The position numbers and the translations under genes are program-made. Below the pieces are notes generated by a model. That model saw only the letters and a list, made by a program, of their open reading frames with translations, did not search any database and was not told the DNA's origin. From the NCBI GenBank assembly GCA_000827325.1, contig KN832871.1, positions 2,108,001-2,172,000 on the forward strand: a stretch of 64,000 nt of DNA, read 5' to 3'. Each line of letters begins with the position of its first letter. Position 1 is the first letter of the stretch. Source of the stretch: Oidiodendron maius Zn. Its lineage: Eukaryota > Ascomycota > Leotiomycetes > Myxotrichaceae. Below are positions 23,790-35,575 of this stretch, one piece after another.

Positions 23790-24320
23790 GCACTACTGTG
23801 CTAAACTTTTATTTTGTATCATTATTGCTGCTAATGTGAAGCTGCCTTGGCAAGACTTCACGCGAGATTTCAGAAGCGATGCACTAGTGTTGAGATTAGC
23901 ATCCATGCAATGTATATATAATAAGCGAGACCCCCCTTTTACGACCGAGTTTATATCACACCCTTTGTAGTGCTGGTAAATTTCGATTCTAACATGCGTT
24001 CTTTCTGGTTTCGGTCACTGAAAGTAGCATGATGTTACCAATACTCTAGTTCTGTGCCTTGATGTTGCATGTATCCCAGGAAGGACTGAAAGAACTAGCT
24101 ACGTACAGTATACGGTGATCTAACTAGTTAAGAGGTTTTCATGCTTGTACGTGATCCAGATTCGTGTTTGCATTGACTGAGAAAAGGGCCGACGATCATT
24201 GATTGAGACTACTGTAGTTACGAGGTCGATTGCCTCGTACAGACGCAGGTATATGTATACATTGCATAATAAATATATACAGCCAACAGTATATCGAGCG
24301 TGCATTATGGCCAAACTTGA
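23790..24320. other. Intergenic between tRNA-Ala and the RING gene
   Basis: AT-rich DNA with no supported gene. The right end is the 3' flank of the minus-strand RING protein gene. Confidence 0.5.
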
Positions 24321-26588
24321 TCAAGCGGCCCTTCTAGCATTTGTACTCATTAGTGTTATCTTCTTTACCTTCTTCTTCCTCGCACCAACGCCCGGTTTTG
24401 GGTCTTCAGGGCCTTTCAATGAGCTCGCTTGAACTTGGGCAATGAGGTCATTTTCCGCAATCAGATCCTGCTCCCACGTTGACAGCCACCCATCATCGAA
24501 ATTTGCTACAGGTTCATGCCGGTGTGTCTCTGGGGATGCCGGAGGGACAATAGCAGTTCCCCATACCGTTCTTGGACCCGGGGGGCTCGTCGATGGCGAC
24601 GCTAGAGAGGCAAACGAAGACCCTTGCCGTGCAGGCCAAGGCGGCGAGTCATCATCTGGATCCTGTACCTTAGTGGGAAGATGATTTAAAGTTTCGGCGT
24701 GGTAAATATCTTGTATTGACTCCGGTCGCTTTCTCCTGGCATTGGCCCAACGTGCATCGTCTTCCACCTTCTCGGCCCGAAGTCTATCCCTTTCTTCTCG
24801 AGTCTCTTTATCTCTATTTCGCTTTCTACGACGTTCAATGTCTTCATTAAATTGTGCAAGAACTTCTGGGGAGACGATATCCGTCCAGTTGCACTCAAGA
24901 AAGCCGACCTCGCAGCCGTGAGGGAGGTGGGCTAGGTACTTGGCTCGCTTGCGCAAATCATCGTCCATGATATGCCCAGTGGACACACGTTCAACGCGTG
25001 GGAGAAGGGTTGAAGGGAAGGAAGCGAAGTTCCCAAAGGCAGATTTGAGAATTCTAATGTCCAAGGGAGCGAGGTAGTAATGAAGTAATGCTTGATAAAA
25101 GTAGTACGGTGCATCAGGATGGTGTGCTTCATGCATGTGAGGGTGTGTATTCCTCGGCCGTGAATGAGGAATCGTGGGGTCACCATTTGCGTGAACGACA
25201 CTTGGCATCGGCTGTTGCTCCGCTACATGATTGTCTGATTTTGCTTGGATTGAGGAAAGGTCGTCTTCTCTTGACAAGTTCAGGCCAGGTTTAGAGGCAT
25301 GTTGGACGAAGTACATTGCCGGGTCGTCCTCGTTGACGGACTTAAACTGGATTGGTTGCCTTCTTGGTTTCTTTTCGGTCGGTTGTTTTGGTATTGGTGG
25401 ATCGCCGATACCCTTGATTCTTTCCTTTGCTTCCGTGACCGCCTTGATAGCTTTCTTCGTCCATTCCGGGTCCTCTCCAAACATCAACTCGTCTTCATTT
25501 TCTTGGCACTGAAGGCCCTCAATCTCAGCGTCAAACTGCTGCGTCATATACTCTTCGCCGCCTTTCATGATTCGAGCGTAATCTGTGACTTCTGCCGCAA
25601 AATACCAAGGAATATCTTCAGATTTTCCGAGTGCATCAGCTCCATCTCGGGGAAGTGCAAGGGTGCTTCCTGGCTGCCGCATAACTAGCCGCAATACAAC
25701 ATCGTCCCCCTCATGAGGCTGCGGCTCCTCCTGACCAATATACCACCTTACGGGTCGGGTCTCAGAGATGTATATTGAATCCCAACATATTGGGCATTTC
25801 TTCCACCGCGCCTTCTTTTCCGGAATCGGATCCGCATCGTCAGAAGAGTGCATATAGCGAATTAGGCAGGGCAGGCAAAAAATATGGCCGCATTTTGCCA
25901 TTCGTGGAGCAACGGGATGAGAGAGGCAGATGGGACATGCTGCTTCTTGCGAGACAGCGGAGGCAAGAATTTGCAGGACGTCATTCCAGTCCAGATGTTG
26001 GTCCGCATTTACAGCTTGTTGTTTGTAATCACCATGCGGCTTGACAATGAAGCGATAATTTGCATGTATATATCTAAGTCGGTTAGTAGAGTGATTAAAA
26101 AAGGGAGATGACCACGCGTACCTCGCTTTGTCGCTAGAATGGTGACCAGATCCGATTCCATAGATGTTTCCTCTCCTAGTACCTCGCCCAAAGGTATTCC
26201 GATAGTCCTGTGTCGGGGGAGGAAGGTTGAAGTTCATCAAATGAGTAATGGAGGTCTGGCCCCTCCGGCCAGTAGCATTTCGGCTGGCTCCCTAGATTTA
26301 TCAGTGTACGCTTGTAAAATCTTGCAAATCACGTACAGATTCCGCCATGGCATCCTCATCCGCAAGCCTTGGTCGTCTCGAATTCTTGTGCTGCTTCCTA
26401 TAACCCTGGTTGTTTCGAGCTGTTCCGTGAGACGAGCCGGAGTGGCCACCGGAACGTCTCGAGCTTGCTTCGCTTGGAGCTGCTAGCTGCCCTTGATGAT
26501 GTTGTGCCGGTACGTGCGACGAAGAAGGAGATGAGATATTGAGTGCTTTCCCCCCGGATGAAGACGCGTTTGGCAGGGCAGAAGTCAT
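24321..26588 (-). CDS. RING-finger protein of the RNF10/Mag2 family
   Basis: Three exons (26588-26337, 26291-26122, 26073-24321) give 724 residues. RNF10 and yeast Mag2 are RING E3 ubiquitin ligases linked to ribosome quality control; the role here is inferred from family likeness. A Ser/Gly-rich leader with a basic RRPR stretch precedes the conserved HLMNFNLPP block, then a NYRFIV block, and a C3HC4 RING starting at Cys187 (CPICL ... KCGHIFCLPCL ... CPIC). The second half has FYQALLHYYLAPLDIRIL and LAHLPHGCEVGFLECNW, which recur in the family, then a basic coiled segment, and ends with KKVKKITLMST. Intron 2 (48 nt) is stop-free and in frame, so an unspliced form would add 16 residues just ahead of the NYRF block. 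The start is the first ATG of the open frame. Confidence 0.88.
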
Positions 26589-27136
26589 TGCAGATGGCAG
26601 TCCAATGACGGCAGCACTGAGGACCCCTGCACGATCCTCTTCAACTTCTGATTAGAACTTGATTCTCGACAATAGATCTTTGAAGGAAGGTGATGGCGTA
26701 TTCGAACTCTTAACATGTAAAAGGGCTGTGACAGGTGCTGCTCTCTGGCAGGCGCCGACGGCGCTATGGTAGTGGGGGCTGGAGGAGAAGATGACTGCAG
26801 AGGGGTGATGATGATGTTCGAATTGCGTAAAGGGTAAATCTCAGTCCCCGTATTTGTCCCGAAGCTTCTCCGGCGCTCCGTAAGCATGTCAACCGCAGTT
26901 TTGATATTTTGCTCATGCGACGACTCGCGATATTTATTTCACCACAACGTCCGCCTTATCGTCTCCAGAGACGCCCCCTTGCCAGCCATCGACGGCGACT
27001 CTCGATGTGCTGATCGCCGTCTAAACAATACTGTCGCCAGAAACGGCAATCACGCTTCCGATCTTGCATTGCAGTGCCTCGCGGCTCCCCAACCGGCTCA
27101 GGACGCGGTTGGTTTGGAGCACACTCCCAGGCCGGC
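26589..27136. other. Divergent promoter between the RING gene and the UBP3-type gene
   Basis: Two genes start from here in opposite directions. An intron-acceptor-like TTGCAG at 27069-27074 precedes a Gly/Ser-rich open frame that joins the UBP3-type ATG, so a small upstream exon is possible, but I could not place one. Confidence 0.5.
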
Positions 27137-29871
27137 ATGATGAATGGTCGCCATCTGCCGGCAGGCCAACAGGGGATGCCGCAGGATATGGGCCGGAGGA
27201 GACAGTATAATCAGAACCTGACATACCAGCAGAGCGGCCCAATACCCTATGGATACATGGCTCCATATCACGCGAATTACTACCAGCCGCAACAGCTGCC
27301 TCCTCAGTTCCACAATGCGGCTGGCCCATATCAATATGGCCCATATGCGCCTCCGCCGCCTCACGTTCGGTCCCCTCCTCCTCCCATGCCACATTATGCG
27401 CATCCCCCGATGCCCCAACACCCATATCCACGCTCCCAGGCGTCTCCGGCCATGGCAGCACCCTATCAACCTCCGCCTTCGCAGACACCTTCATCAACCC
27501 TCTCATCACAAGCTGTCCCTGGACCTATGACCCCTCCCACCCCACAAACAGCTGTGAACGTGCCTCAATATTCTCCCTCACAGGAAAGCCCGCAAAGTCC
27601 CTTCAGACCTCCCGTAAGACTCACATTCCTCACACTCACAGAGCATGCTGATACAGAGTAGCTGCCATGGTTGTCACACCCAGATTTACCCTGGCCGGCG
27701 AGAAAGGCTAGACGGAAGAGGAGGCAACAAACCCAACTCTCTGCTGAAGCCGTCGAACTCCCTACCATCCTAGCAACCAGTGCCGAAGCGGTCGACTCGG
27801 TACAATCAGATACCCAGGCAACACGGCCGGAGACTCCTTCTACAAGCCACCCTACATCTGAACGAGGCGAATCAACCAACCCGACTACCCCATCCTCTCA
27901 ACCGCATCCATCCCAACCTGTTCCTAGCGAAGCTACACCTGTTTCACTGAAGCCGTCGCAGCGATCTACAATTCCCGCTGTACCTGTCATACCTGCGATA
28001 CCAAAATCTGTTCCAAAAGACGCTTTGAGAACCGTACCTGAGAAGACACAAGATGATCTAAAGATACAAAGCGCTATTCCAGATGAGCAACTTGGTGATA
28101 CGAATGCGACTTTGGACGAGCCGGAGCCAGAGGAACCTAAAGTCGCCACACCTCCAAATGCCTGGACGACTCCAAAGCTGTGGACTGGGTTATTTAATCC
28201 AGCCACTGCAGCCACTCTCGCTACCAAAAATGGCTCTCGGACTTCGGCTCCTGCAAACTTTGGAAAGATCAATGCAGAGACCTTGGCAGAAGCTTTGCGA
28301 TCGTTTAGTGCCGTCTCCAGTGATGCAAAAGTTACCTTTCTGGAACCTCGAGGCCTTGTTAACACGGGAAATATGTGTTACATGAATTCAGTATGTCTCT
28401 CCTGGCCTCTAATGATGTACACTAACAGACCCGCAGGTGCTTCAAGTTCTTGTATTTTGTTCCCCTTTTTATAATTTCTTGGACCAGGTTGGGAAAAATG
28501 CTGCGCACAGTTTCAAAAGCGACACACCTTTGATTGATGCTATGTGCGTTAGACTCTACTTTATAATTCTGGAATACTACTGACCCAAGCAGGATAATGT
28601 TCATGCGCGAGTATTCGGTCATAGATTCCGCCACAACAGTTGAGCAGTTGAGATTGCGGCTCAAGGATAATGAGCTTGAACAGTATGGAGAACCATTTAC
28701 ACCGGACTTTGTATATGATGTGATGAAGAGGCTCCCACGGTTTGTCACGATGCAGGTGAGACAAATCACCCCAGAAGAAGTCAGGTCACTAAAATCATTT
28801 TAGCGAGGCCACCAGCAAGACGCAGAAGAGTTCCTTGGATTTCTGCTGGATGGGCTTCATGAGGAGTGCATCCATGTCATGCAAGCAACTTCATCCAACA
28901 CCACCTCCATCACCGCAACGCCTACAAATATGCCTACGTCCCCAGTCAGTGATAATGCAAGTATAGCAGGTTCTGCATCTGGAAGGGAGAATGGGTGGCT
29001 CGAGGTTGGGCCAAAACAGAAACAGGCCGTGACTCGATCATCTGGAACCATTACGACAAACTCCCCAGTGACTAAAATATTCGGAGGAAACCTGCGGTCA
29101 GAGTTACGAGTGCCTGGTCTGAAAGATTCGGTCACACTTGAACACTATCAACCGCTACAACTGGACATTGGAGCACCCAGCGTGCACAACATCATCGATG
29201 CATTGAAAGGCCTAACGCGCCCAGAGGCGCTGCACGGCGATTTCAAATCTCCGAAAGGCCCTAATGTCACTGCGACCAAGCAGGTTTTCATTGAGACCGT
29301 CCCGCCTGTCCTCATCCTGCATCTTAAAAGGTTCCAGTACGATAATACTGGCGGGACCCAAAAGATATGGAAGAAAATTGGATACCCATTGGAGCTGGAG
29401 ATGCCTAAGGAGGTATTCCCTCGCCAGAAACGCAGCGTCTATGCTCATGGCGGCTTTCCCAAATATCGCCTCATTGCGGTTGTTTATCACCACGGTAAGA
29501 ATGCCAGCGGCGGCCACTATACCGTAGATGTTAGGAGACAGGATGGCCGTGAGTGGATCCGACTTGATGATACAGTCATTAGACGAGTGAGGAGTGAAGA
29601 TGTTGCAGAGGGAGGAAGCGAGGAGGATCCGAAAGTTCTCACAGCAGCGTTGGAGGCCCATAAGAAAGACAACCCACCCTTGGGCAACGGTTTCTCTGCC
29701 ATAGAAAATGGCGATGTGACTGGGGAAGAAGATGGCTGGAAGCAGGCAAGCGGCACTGGTAAAAAATGGTCGGCCGTTGCCAACGGCACGTCTACGCCGA
29801 AGAGCAAGAGCGAGAGGTCCTCAGTGAAGGATAATAAAGTTGCATACCTTTTGTTCTATCAAAGAATATGA
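27137..29871 (+). CDS. Ubiquitin-specific protease of the Ubp3/USP10 family
   Basis: Five exons (27137-27613, 27662-28390, 28437-28543, 28593-28755, 28804-29871) give 847 residues. These cysteine proteases remove ubiquitin; yeast Ubp3 with Bre5 acts in COPII trafficking and ribophagy. The first 160 residues are Pro/Gln/Tyr-rich and disordered. A Ser/Thr/Pro-rich stretch follows, then the USP domain: Cys box LVNTGNMCYMNS with catalytic Cys398, GHQQDAEEFLGFLLDGLHEE at the start of exon 5, LILHLKRFQYD, and His box ASGGHYTVDV with His730. The chain ends VAYLLFYQRI, the common USP C-terminus. A Ser/Thr-rich loop interrupts the catalytic domain (about 520-570). The ATG at 27137 is the first in frame, but the open frame extends upstream and the true start may lie in another exon. 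Confidence 0.9.
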
Positions 29872-30425
29872 GATATGAGGATATGCGTCTTGATTTCCTT
29901 ACTTGGCCGAGTCATCTGAGGGGTAGTTAAGAGGATCTCGCCTCGAAGGTTTGTGGGTGGGAAACCTCACGCACAGCGCTTCCATGACCTGCATTGATAT
30001 GACATATGCAGGACATGAACGCGTTGGGTGCTACGGGACATGTATGGGGATTTCTCAAGTGCGGCATCTGTTGGCCAGCTCTCTTCGATGTATATTAGAA
30101 CGGATGTCTGCTCTCTTGCCATAGCGATACCTTACGAGCGAACAAAGTCATAATAATCCTAAACACATACAGACCTCTGTTCTCTGGCGTCCAGCGTGAA
30201 TCGAGGGAAGTAAGTGCGCTGAGAGGATCTACCCCCGATGGTGGAAGCGCCGTTCTACTGTCCATCCCGCTAATCTGATTTGCTGGTAACCAGCTTCCCC
30301 TTCCACCGCGTAATTTCTTTCCGCGTAGGGAAACGAAACAACAAAAACAAATCCACACATTCACAACCTCGTTCCCTTCCTTTCTTAATTTCCAGTGTCT
30401 TTTTCTTTGGTCAACCTCATTCAAA
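29872..30425. other. Intergenic: UBP3-type 3' end and ERG4 promoter
   Basis: No gene is supported. The last 150 bases are pyrimidine-rich on the plus strand, as for a fungal leader. Confidence 0.5.
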
Positions 30426-32246
30426 ATGTCTGAGCGCTATTCGTTACGGCAGACTCCAAAGTAAATTGCTTTCTTAGTTCTCTCATTAACGCATAGCTAA
30501 ATATCGCGCAGGAAAACGGAGTTCAGTGGCTACGTCGAGACCCCACGCCCTCGTCGAACAAACCGTCGCAAGTCGCAATTCCCCAAAGATGAGGACGACG
30601 ACTCTTCCTCCCAAGCTGACAGCTCCTCGGGGAGAGTTGCGTCGACTCGATCTTCAAAAAGAATTGTCAGTTCGTCAGAACAGCCCGCCACAAATGGATT
30701 TTCCAAAAATGGTTCGATAAAACACGCCTCGAATGGCGCCTCGAATGGCCACGCGAAAAAGGCCAACGGCGCACACAAGAAGGTCATTGATGGCTGGGAA
30801 GTTGGCTCCGACCCCAGGATTGATCGCTCTGGCCATGTCGACTTTGGTGGATCGTATGGGGTCTCTGCTATGATGATTGGGTTTCCGCTGTTGATGTACT
30901 ACATGTGGATTGGAGCCACCTTTTACGATGGCAAATTCCCAACACCAGCAAAGGGGCAGAACCTGATTCAATTCTTCAGGCATCTGGCAGGAATTGTCTC
31001 CGAATTTGCCTTCCCGTCTGTACGTGCCTGGACAATATACTGGGTCTTTTTCATCTTCGAGGGGGCATGCTACTGCTTGCTCCCTGGGGTTGAGGTTTAT
31101 GGCAAGCCTCTGGCGCATGAGGGGGGTAAGCAGCTGAAATACTACTGCTCCGGAGTATGGTCCTTCTACACAACTATAGTTATTGCGGCTGTGCTTCACT
31201 ATACTGGCCTGTTCCCAATCTACACGATCATCGACGAGTTTGGCCCCCTTCTGTCTGTCGCTATCCTATCTGGCTACCTGGTCTCAATTGTTGCATACTT
31301 CTCAGCTCTAGTCCGTGGAGCACAGCATCGTATGACAGGCTACCCCATTTACGACTTCTTTATGGGCGCCGAGCTGAATCCGAGAATGTTTGGTATTCTG
31401 GATTTTAAGATGTTCTTCGAAGTCCGTCTCCCGTGGTTTATTCTTCTCGGAATCTCCTGTGCCACTGCTGCTCGCCAGTATGAGGACTATGGCTATGTCT
31501 CTCCCCAGGTTGCGTTCTTGGTTATGGCCCATTTCTTGTATGCAAATGCCTGCGCCAAAGGCGAAGAGTGCATCACCACAACGTGGTAGGTTTAACCCTT
31601 TGCAACTTTTCAAACACAGCTAAGAAGATCAGGGATATGTATTACGAGAAATGGGGCTTCATGTTGATCTTCTGGAACTTGGCTGGAGTCCCCCTGAGCT
31701 ACTGTCATTGCACTCTTTATCTTGCCAACCACCCCCCGTCTACCTACCGCTGGAATCCGTATCTCATGGCCATGCTCTTCGTTACTTATCTTTTCGTATA
31801 CTGGATTTGGGACACTACGAACTCACAGAAGAACCGCTTCCGTGCACAAGAACGTGGCACATTGCTGGAAAGGAAGACATTCCCTCAGCTTCCCTGGCAA
31901 ACCGTTAAGAACCCCCGCATAATTAAGACAAAGACAGGCGACTCGATTCTGGCTGATGGATGGTACGGCTATGCTCGGAAGATCCACTATACCTGCGACT
32001 TCTTCTTCGCCAATTCTTGGGGCTTCATAACTGGGTTTAATAGTCCCTTCCCTTGGTTTTATCCCTTTTTTTTCACCTGCATGATCATCCACCGTGCGTA
32101 CAGAGACATCCAGCGCTGCAAGCAAAAGTATGGTGAAAGCTGGGAGGAGTATGAAAAGCTGGTACCTTATTTATTCATCCCGGTACGTTCCCCACTATCA
32201 GTTACTCTAAACCTCGCCACTGATGTACTTGAAGTATGTCTTTTAA
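30426..32246 (+). CDS. ERG4: Delta(24(24(1)))-sterol reductase, ERG4 (last step of ergosterol synthesis)
   Basis: Four exons (30426-30460, 30512-31585, 31633-32182, 32235-32246) give 556 residues. Erg4 reduces the C24(28) double bond of ergosta-5,7,22,24(28)-tetraenol to ergosterol with NADPH in the ER membrane. A polar leader of about 120 residues, rich in Ser, Lys and Asn, precedes a polytopic membrane domain. The ERG4/ERG24 signature is clear: [31 protein letters not shown] across intron 2, and [15 protein letters not shown] with FFFANSWG. The C-terminus [22 protein letters not shown] is completed by a 12-nt last exon coding Tyr-Val-Phe and stop, which restores the usual FIPYVF-type ending. 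C14 reductases (ERG24) share the fold, but the [21 protein letters not shown] block fits ERG4 better. Confidence 0.92.
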
Positions 32247-32871
32247 AGAGACTCAGTGGGCTACTCCTTCGTTGTGTTGATCGCATAGCGTGGTTGAGCG
32301 CTCTCATATGTAAGATGAGGTATAGGAGGAAAATCCATACCTTATTCGACCGTCTTAGAAAGTCTTCTTGTACATTAGTTACCCTTTCACGAAGCATATA
32401 TTATGGTTTTAATTTCCGATATCGCGCTGTTTCTTGCATCTATCGTTACCTGGCGGGATTGTAGAGATTAAAGTAAATCTCTGCAGGACCTTTATGAGCA
32501 TGGACGGCTGAAACACAGCGTCTGGATGCTACGTCTAGAGAAATCGGTAGAAGAGTATTGAGAACTCAGTAATTCATAATTGAGAGCAATTAATGGCCAG
32601 ATACTCAGTGCATCTTATGTTATTTGCTGTCTCTTTGCGCAGAGCTTACCTAGGCTTGCTCAGAGTTCAACCCGCCAGCTCTACACATATTTGGAACAGG
32701 AGAATGTGTCCCCGTTCATAGTACTTCATATCTAACAGTATACAAATATATCTGCAAATACACTAGCACAAATTCCCTATTCCCAACTGGCCGGAGCTTT
32801 CCACTGTATACTATTTCCCCGGTCTGCAACTTCCTTCTAGAGCCAAATAAAGTCACACATGAAAGCTCTCT
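32247..32871. other. Convergent 3' region between ERG4 and the isourate hydrolase
   Basis: No gene is supported. The AT-rich run near 32700-32770 is a likely transcript-end region. Confidence 0.5.
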
Positions 32872-33348
32872 CTAACTTCCCCTGTATGTCGAATAACTAT
32901 ATGGAGATAGCAGCAATGGGACATGATAATGCTGTCCCGGTCTCACAAAAAAAGTCACCTCAACCTCTGGGAAGAATGTTTTATCTGTTCCGAAATATGC
33001 GCCAGTATCAAATTTAATAGTCCAGATGGACGGGCCATGTTGATCCTTTGAATTTTCATTGATAATTGATTCAACCGAGATTTGAACGTGGCTTGACTGC
33101 CATGTTGCGATCCGGCCGTCAGAATTCGTCACTGCTGTGAACATGGCGCCAGAGGCTCTGCAAGAAAGCGTGACGGATATATTAGCTGCAGGACGGCCAG
33201 CAGTGGTATCTAGAACGTGACAGGTAATTGGATCCCTGGAAGTCATAGCTGTGAAAGGATGGATATCCGATAGCGGTGCTGCAGTGTGGGAGGAGAGTGC
33301 TTGGAGTCGCTGGACACTTGAATTGGATGAGTATGTGATGGGCATCAA
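32872..33348 (-). CDS. 5-hydroxyisourate hydrolase (transthyretin-like)
   Basis: This single exon gives 158 residues. The enzyme hydrolyses 5-hydroxyisourate, the product of urate oxidase, to OHCU in purine breakdown, usually in peroxisomes. The family marks are PITCHVLDTTAGRPA (catalytic His and Arg), a WTIKFDTGAYF block, FFPEVEVTFF, HYHVPLLLSPYSYSTYRGS, and the diagnostic YRGS C-terminus. Residues 14-22 read RLQALSSHT, close to a PTS2 peroxisome signal (R-L-x5-H-L/A), apart from Thr in the last place. This favours the upstream start at 33348 over the Met at 33246, which would give only the core enzyme. The gene is convergent with ERG4 and stands alone. Confidence 0.92.
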   Translation of the reverse strand: MMPITYSSNSSVQRLQALSSHTAAPLSDIHPFTAMTSRDPITCHVLDTTAGRPAANISVTLSCRASGAMFTAVTNSDGRIATWQSSHVQISVESIINENSKDQHGPSIWTIKFDTGAYFGTDKTFFPEVEVTFFVRPGQHYHVPLLLSPYSYSTYRGS

Positions 33349-33845
33349 GATGAGATGCGGTATCTGACAATACTGTCAAGAGTTGTCATGAAATAAGTGA
33401 TATGACCTTAGAGATCCCCGGAAACTGAGGCACGTTTGGTATGTATAAACTTGGAAAAGATTGAAGCTCAAAAAGTTCCACGGTCCAACTAGAAATATCG
33501 GGGGGTGGATCGTCGGAGGTCGCCTACTCAGCCTTGCGTGGAGAGGCTGAGGCTATCTTCCACTTGGGGCTGTCAGCCTTGACAACCACAATGCTAAGAT
33601 GGGTCGAGTATATTCGGTGGTTAGGCTTCCCTGTGCTCCTCACCGCACTATGCCCTCTGTAATTATAATTTCATCCATATCCTGTGGCTCTTGCGTCAGG
33701 TTGCAGTTGGCGAATCAGGCGTTAGTGCGGGGATGCGGTAGCGCCAGAATAAACTGGCCTCTCCAAAACGGATGACTTTATTTTATATCTCTTCACGAAC
33801 TCCATCCGCAGAATCCCTCCCCTCGCCCTATACCCCTCCGCAGCC
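33349..33845. other. Divergent promoter between the isourate hydrolase and GET3
   Basis: No gene is supported. Both neighbours start from this stretch in opposite directions. Confidence 0.5.
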
Positions 33846-34919
33846 ATGTCGACTGCTGTTATCAACGCCGACGATGACCAGCTCGAACCCACACTGCAGT
33901 CAATACTGGACCAGAAGACCCTCCGATGGATCTTTGTCGGCGGCAAGGGAGGGGTAGGCAAGACCACAACATCCTGCTCTCTCGCCATCCAACTTGCCAA
34001 GGTCCGCCGATCAGTTCTGCTCATCTCTACAGACCCCGCTCACAACCTGTCAGACGCCTTCTCCCAGAAGTTTGGAAAGGAGGCCCGACTGATCAACGGC
34101 TTCACCAATCTGAGCGCCATGGAGATTGATCCGAATGGCAGCATTCAAGAACTGATGGGCCAGGCTGACGAAGGCGAGGGGCCGGTTGCTGGTATGGGTG
34201 GAATGGTGCAGGATCTTGCATTCGCCGTATGATATCTGCGTTGGTGGATTTAGTGATGCGAGCTAATACAAGTGCAGATCCCTGGTATCGACGAAGCCAT
34301 GTCTTTTGCAGAAGTCCTCAAGCAGGTGAAGTCGATGTCATATGAAACCATCATTTTCGATACAGCTCCAACCGGCCACACTCTCCGCTTCCTACAATTC
34401 CCGTCCGTCCTCGAAAAAGCCCTTGCCAAGGTCTCCCAACTCTCCACACAATTCGGACCCATGCTCAACGGCATCCTTGGTGCGAATGGCACCCTCCCCA
34501 ACGGTGCCAACCTGAACGAGATGATGGAGAAATTAGAGGGCCTTCGCGAGACCATATCGGAAGTGAACACACAGTTCAAGGACGAGAATTTGACGACCTT
34601 CATCTGTGTCTGCATACCAGAATTTCTCTCTCTCTACGAGACCGAACGAATGATCCAAGAGCTCGCAAGTTACGGGATTGACACGCACTGTATCGTTGTT
34701 AACCAGCTGCTATTCCCGAAGCCGGGCAGTGACTGCGAGCAGTGCAACGCCCGAAGAAAGATGCAGAAAAAATACTTGGAACAAATAGAGGAGCTTTATG
34801 ATGAATTTAATGTGGTTAAGATGCCGCTCCTGGTGGAGGAGGTCAGAGGAAAAGAGAGACTGGAGAAGTTCAGCGAGATGTTGATTACGCCTTATGTCCC
34901 ACCAGCAGGTGGATTATAG
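33846..34919 (+). CDS. GET3: Get3 ATPase (ASNA1/TRC40), tail-anchored protein targeting
   Basis: Two exons (33846-34226, 34278-34919) give 340 residues, the family's length. Get3 is the cytosolic dimeric ATPase that receives tail-anchored membrane proteins and delivers them to Get1/Get2 at the ER. The deviant Walker [11 protein letters not shown] is near the N-terminus, followed by switch [11 protein letters not shown], switch [12 protein letters not shown], the zinc-binding CEQC that joins the dimer, and the C-terminal PLLVEEVRG block. The methionine-rich client groove region (GMGGMVQD, then the helix at [10 protein letters not shown]) is present. The 51-nt intron sits between LAFA and [10 protein letters not shown] and keeps phase 0. 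Confidence 0.97.
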
Positions 34920-35575
34920 ATATAGAAAGAGATCACTACCCTTCGATGCAATGGCAAGTGCTCAATATGCTATGAAGCCTATGTACAATCCATTTCTTCG
35001 CCATTTTTGCTGCCACCGCATTTAGCTTAGGAGCTTAAGGAATGAAATCCCTCACACCTGGTGCGACCTGATAAGCTGCTAAAGACTACGATTGCGATAT
35101 GTCGGCTATTCTTAGATGCAAGGCCGCATGCTTTTTGCGGGAGTCCCAAAACTTTCATAAGTTTGCCATCTTGCTCACCAGTGCTTGCTCCTTCGCCGTT
35201 TGACCCAGCAAATGTATTTCCACCAGATAACTGGCTCCCTCCTTTGTAGCGCCTGCCATTCACCAATATCTCAATGCCGAGATCGGCAATCATCTCTATA
35301 ATTCCATCATCTAGCCAGAAGCAAATCCCCTTTTAGCTCTGCTGGTTCGGTGGCTGCAGGACAGATAAAATCAAGTCTGAGTTATCTCTCTCGTATTGCT
35401 TAACCTACAGGGAGATGGTGGAAAGAGGTAAAAACCAGAGGCGAAAGCAAGCGCAACCATTATCGAAATGCCGAGCTTCACTTCCTCTGAGCCGGACCTT
35501 AGGCCGCACGCGAAGAGAGACTTCCTCCTCCGAAGGCAGTATGAGCTTACACACTTATATAAGGTATAATATAAT
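34920..35575. other. Convergent 3' region after GET3
   Basis: No gene is supported. Small frames on both strands (minus 35027-35293, for example) have no family likeness. Confidence 0.5.
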
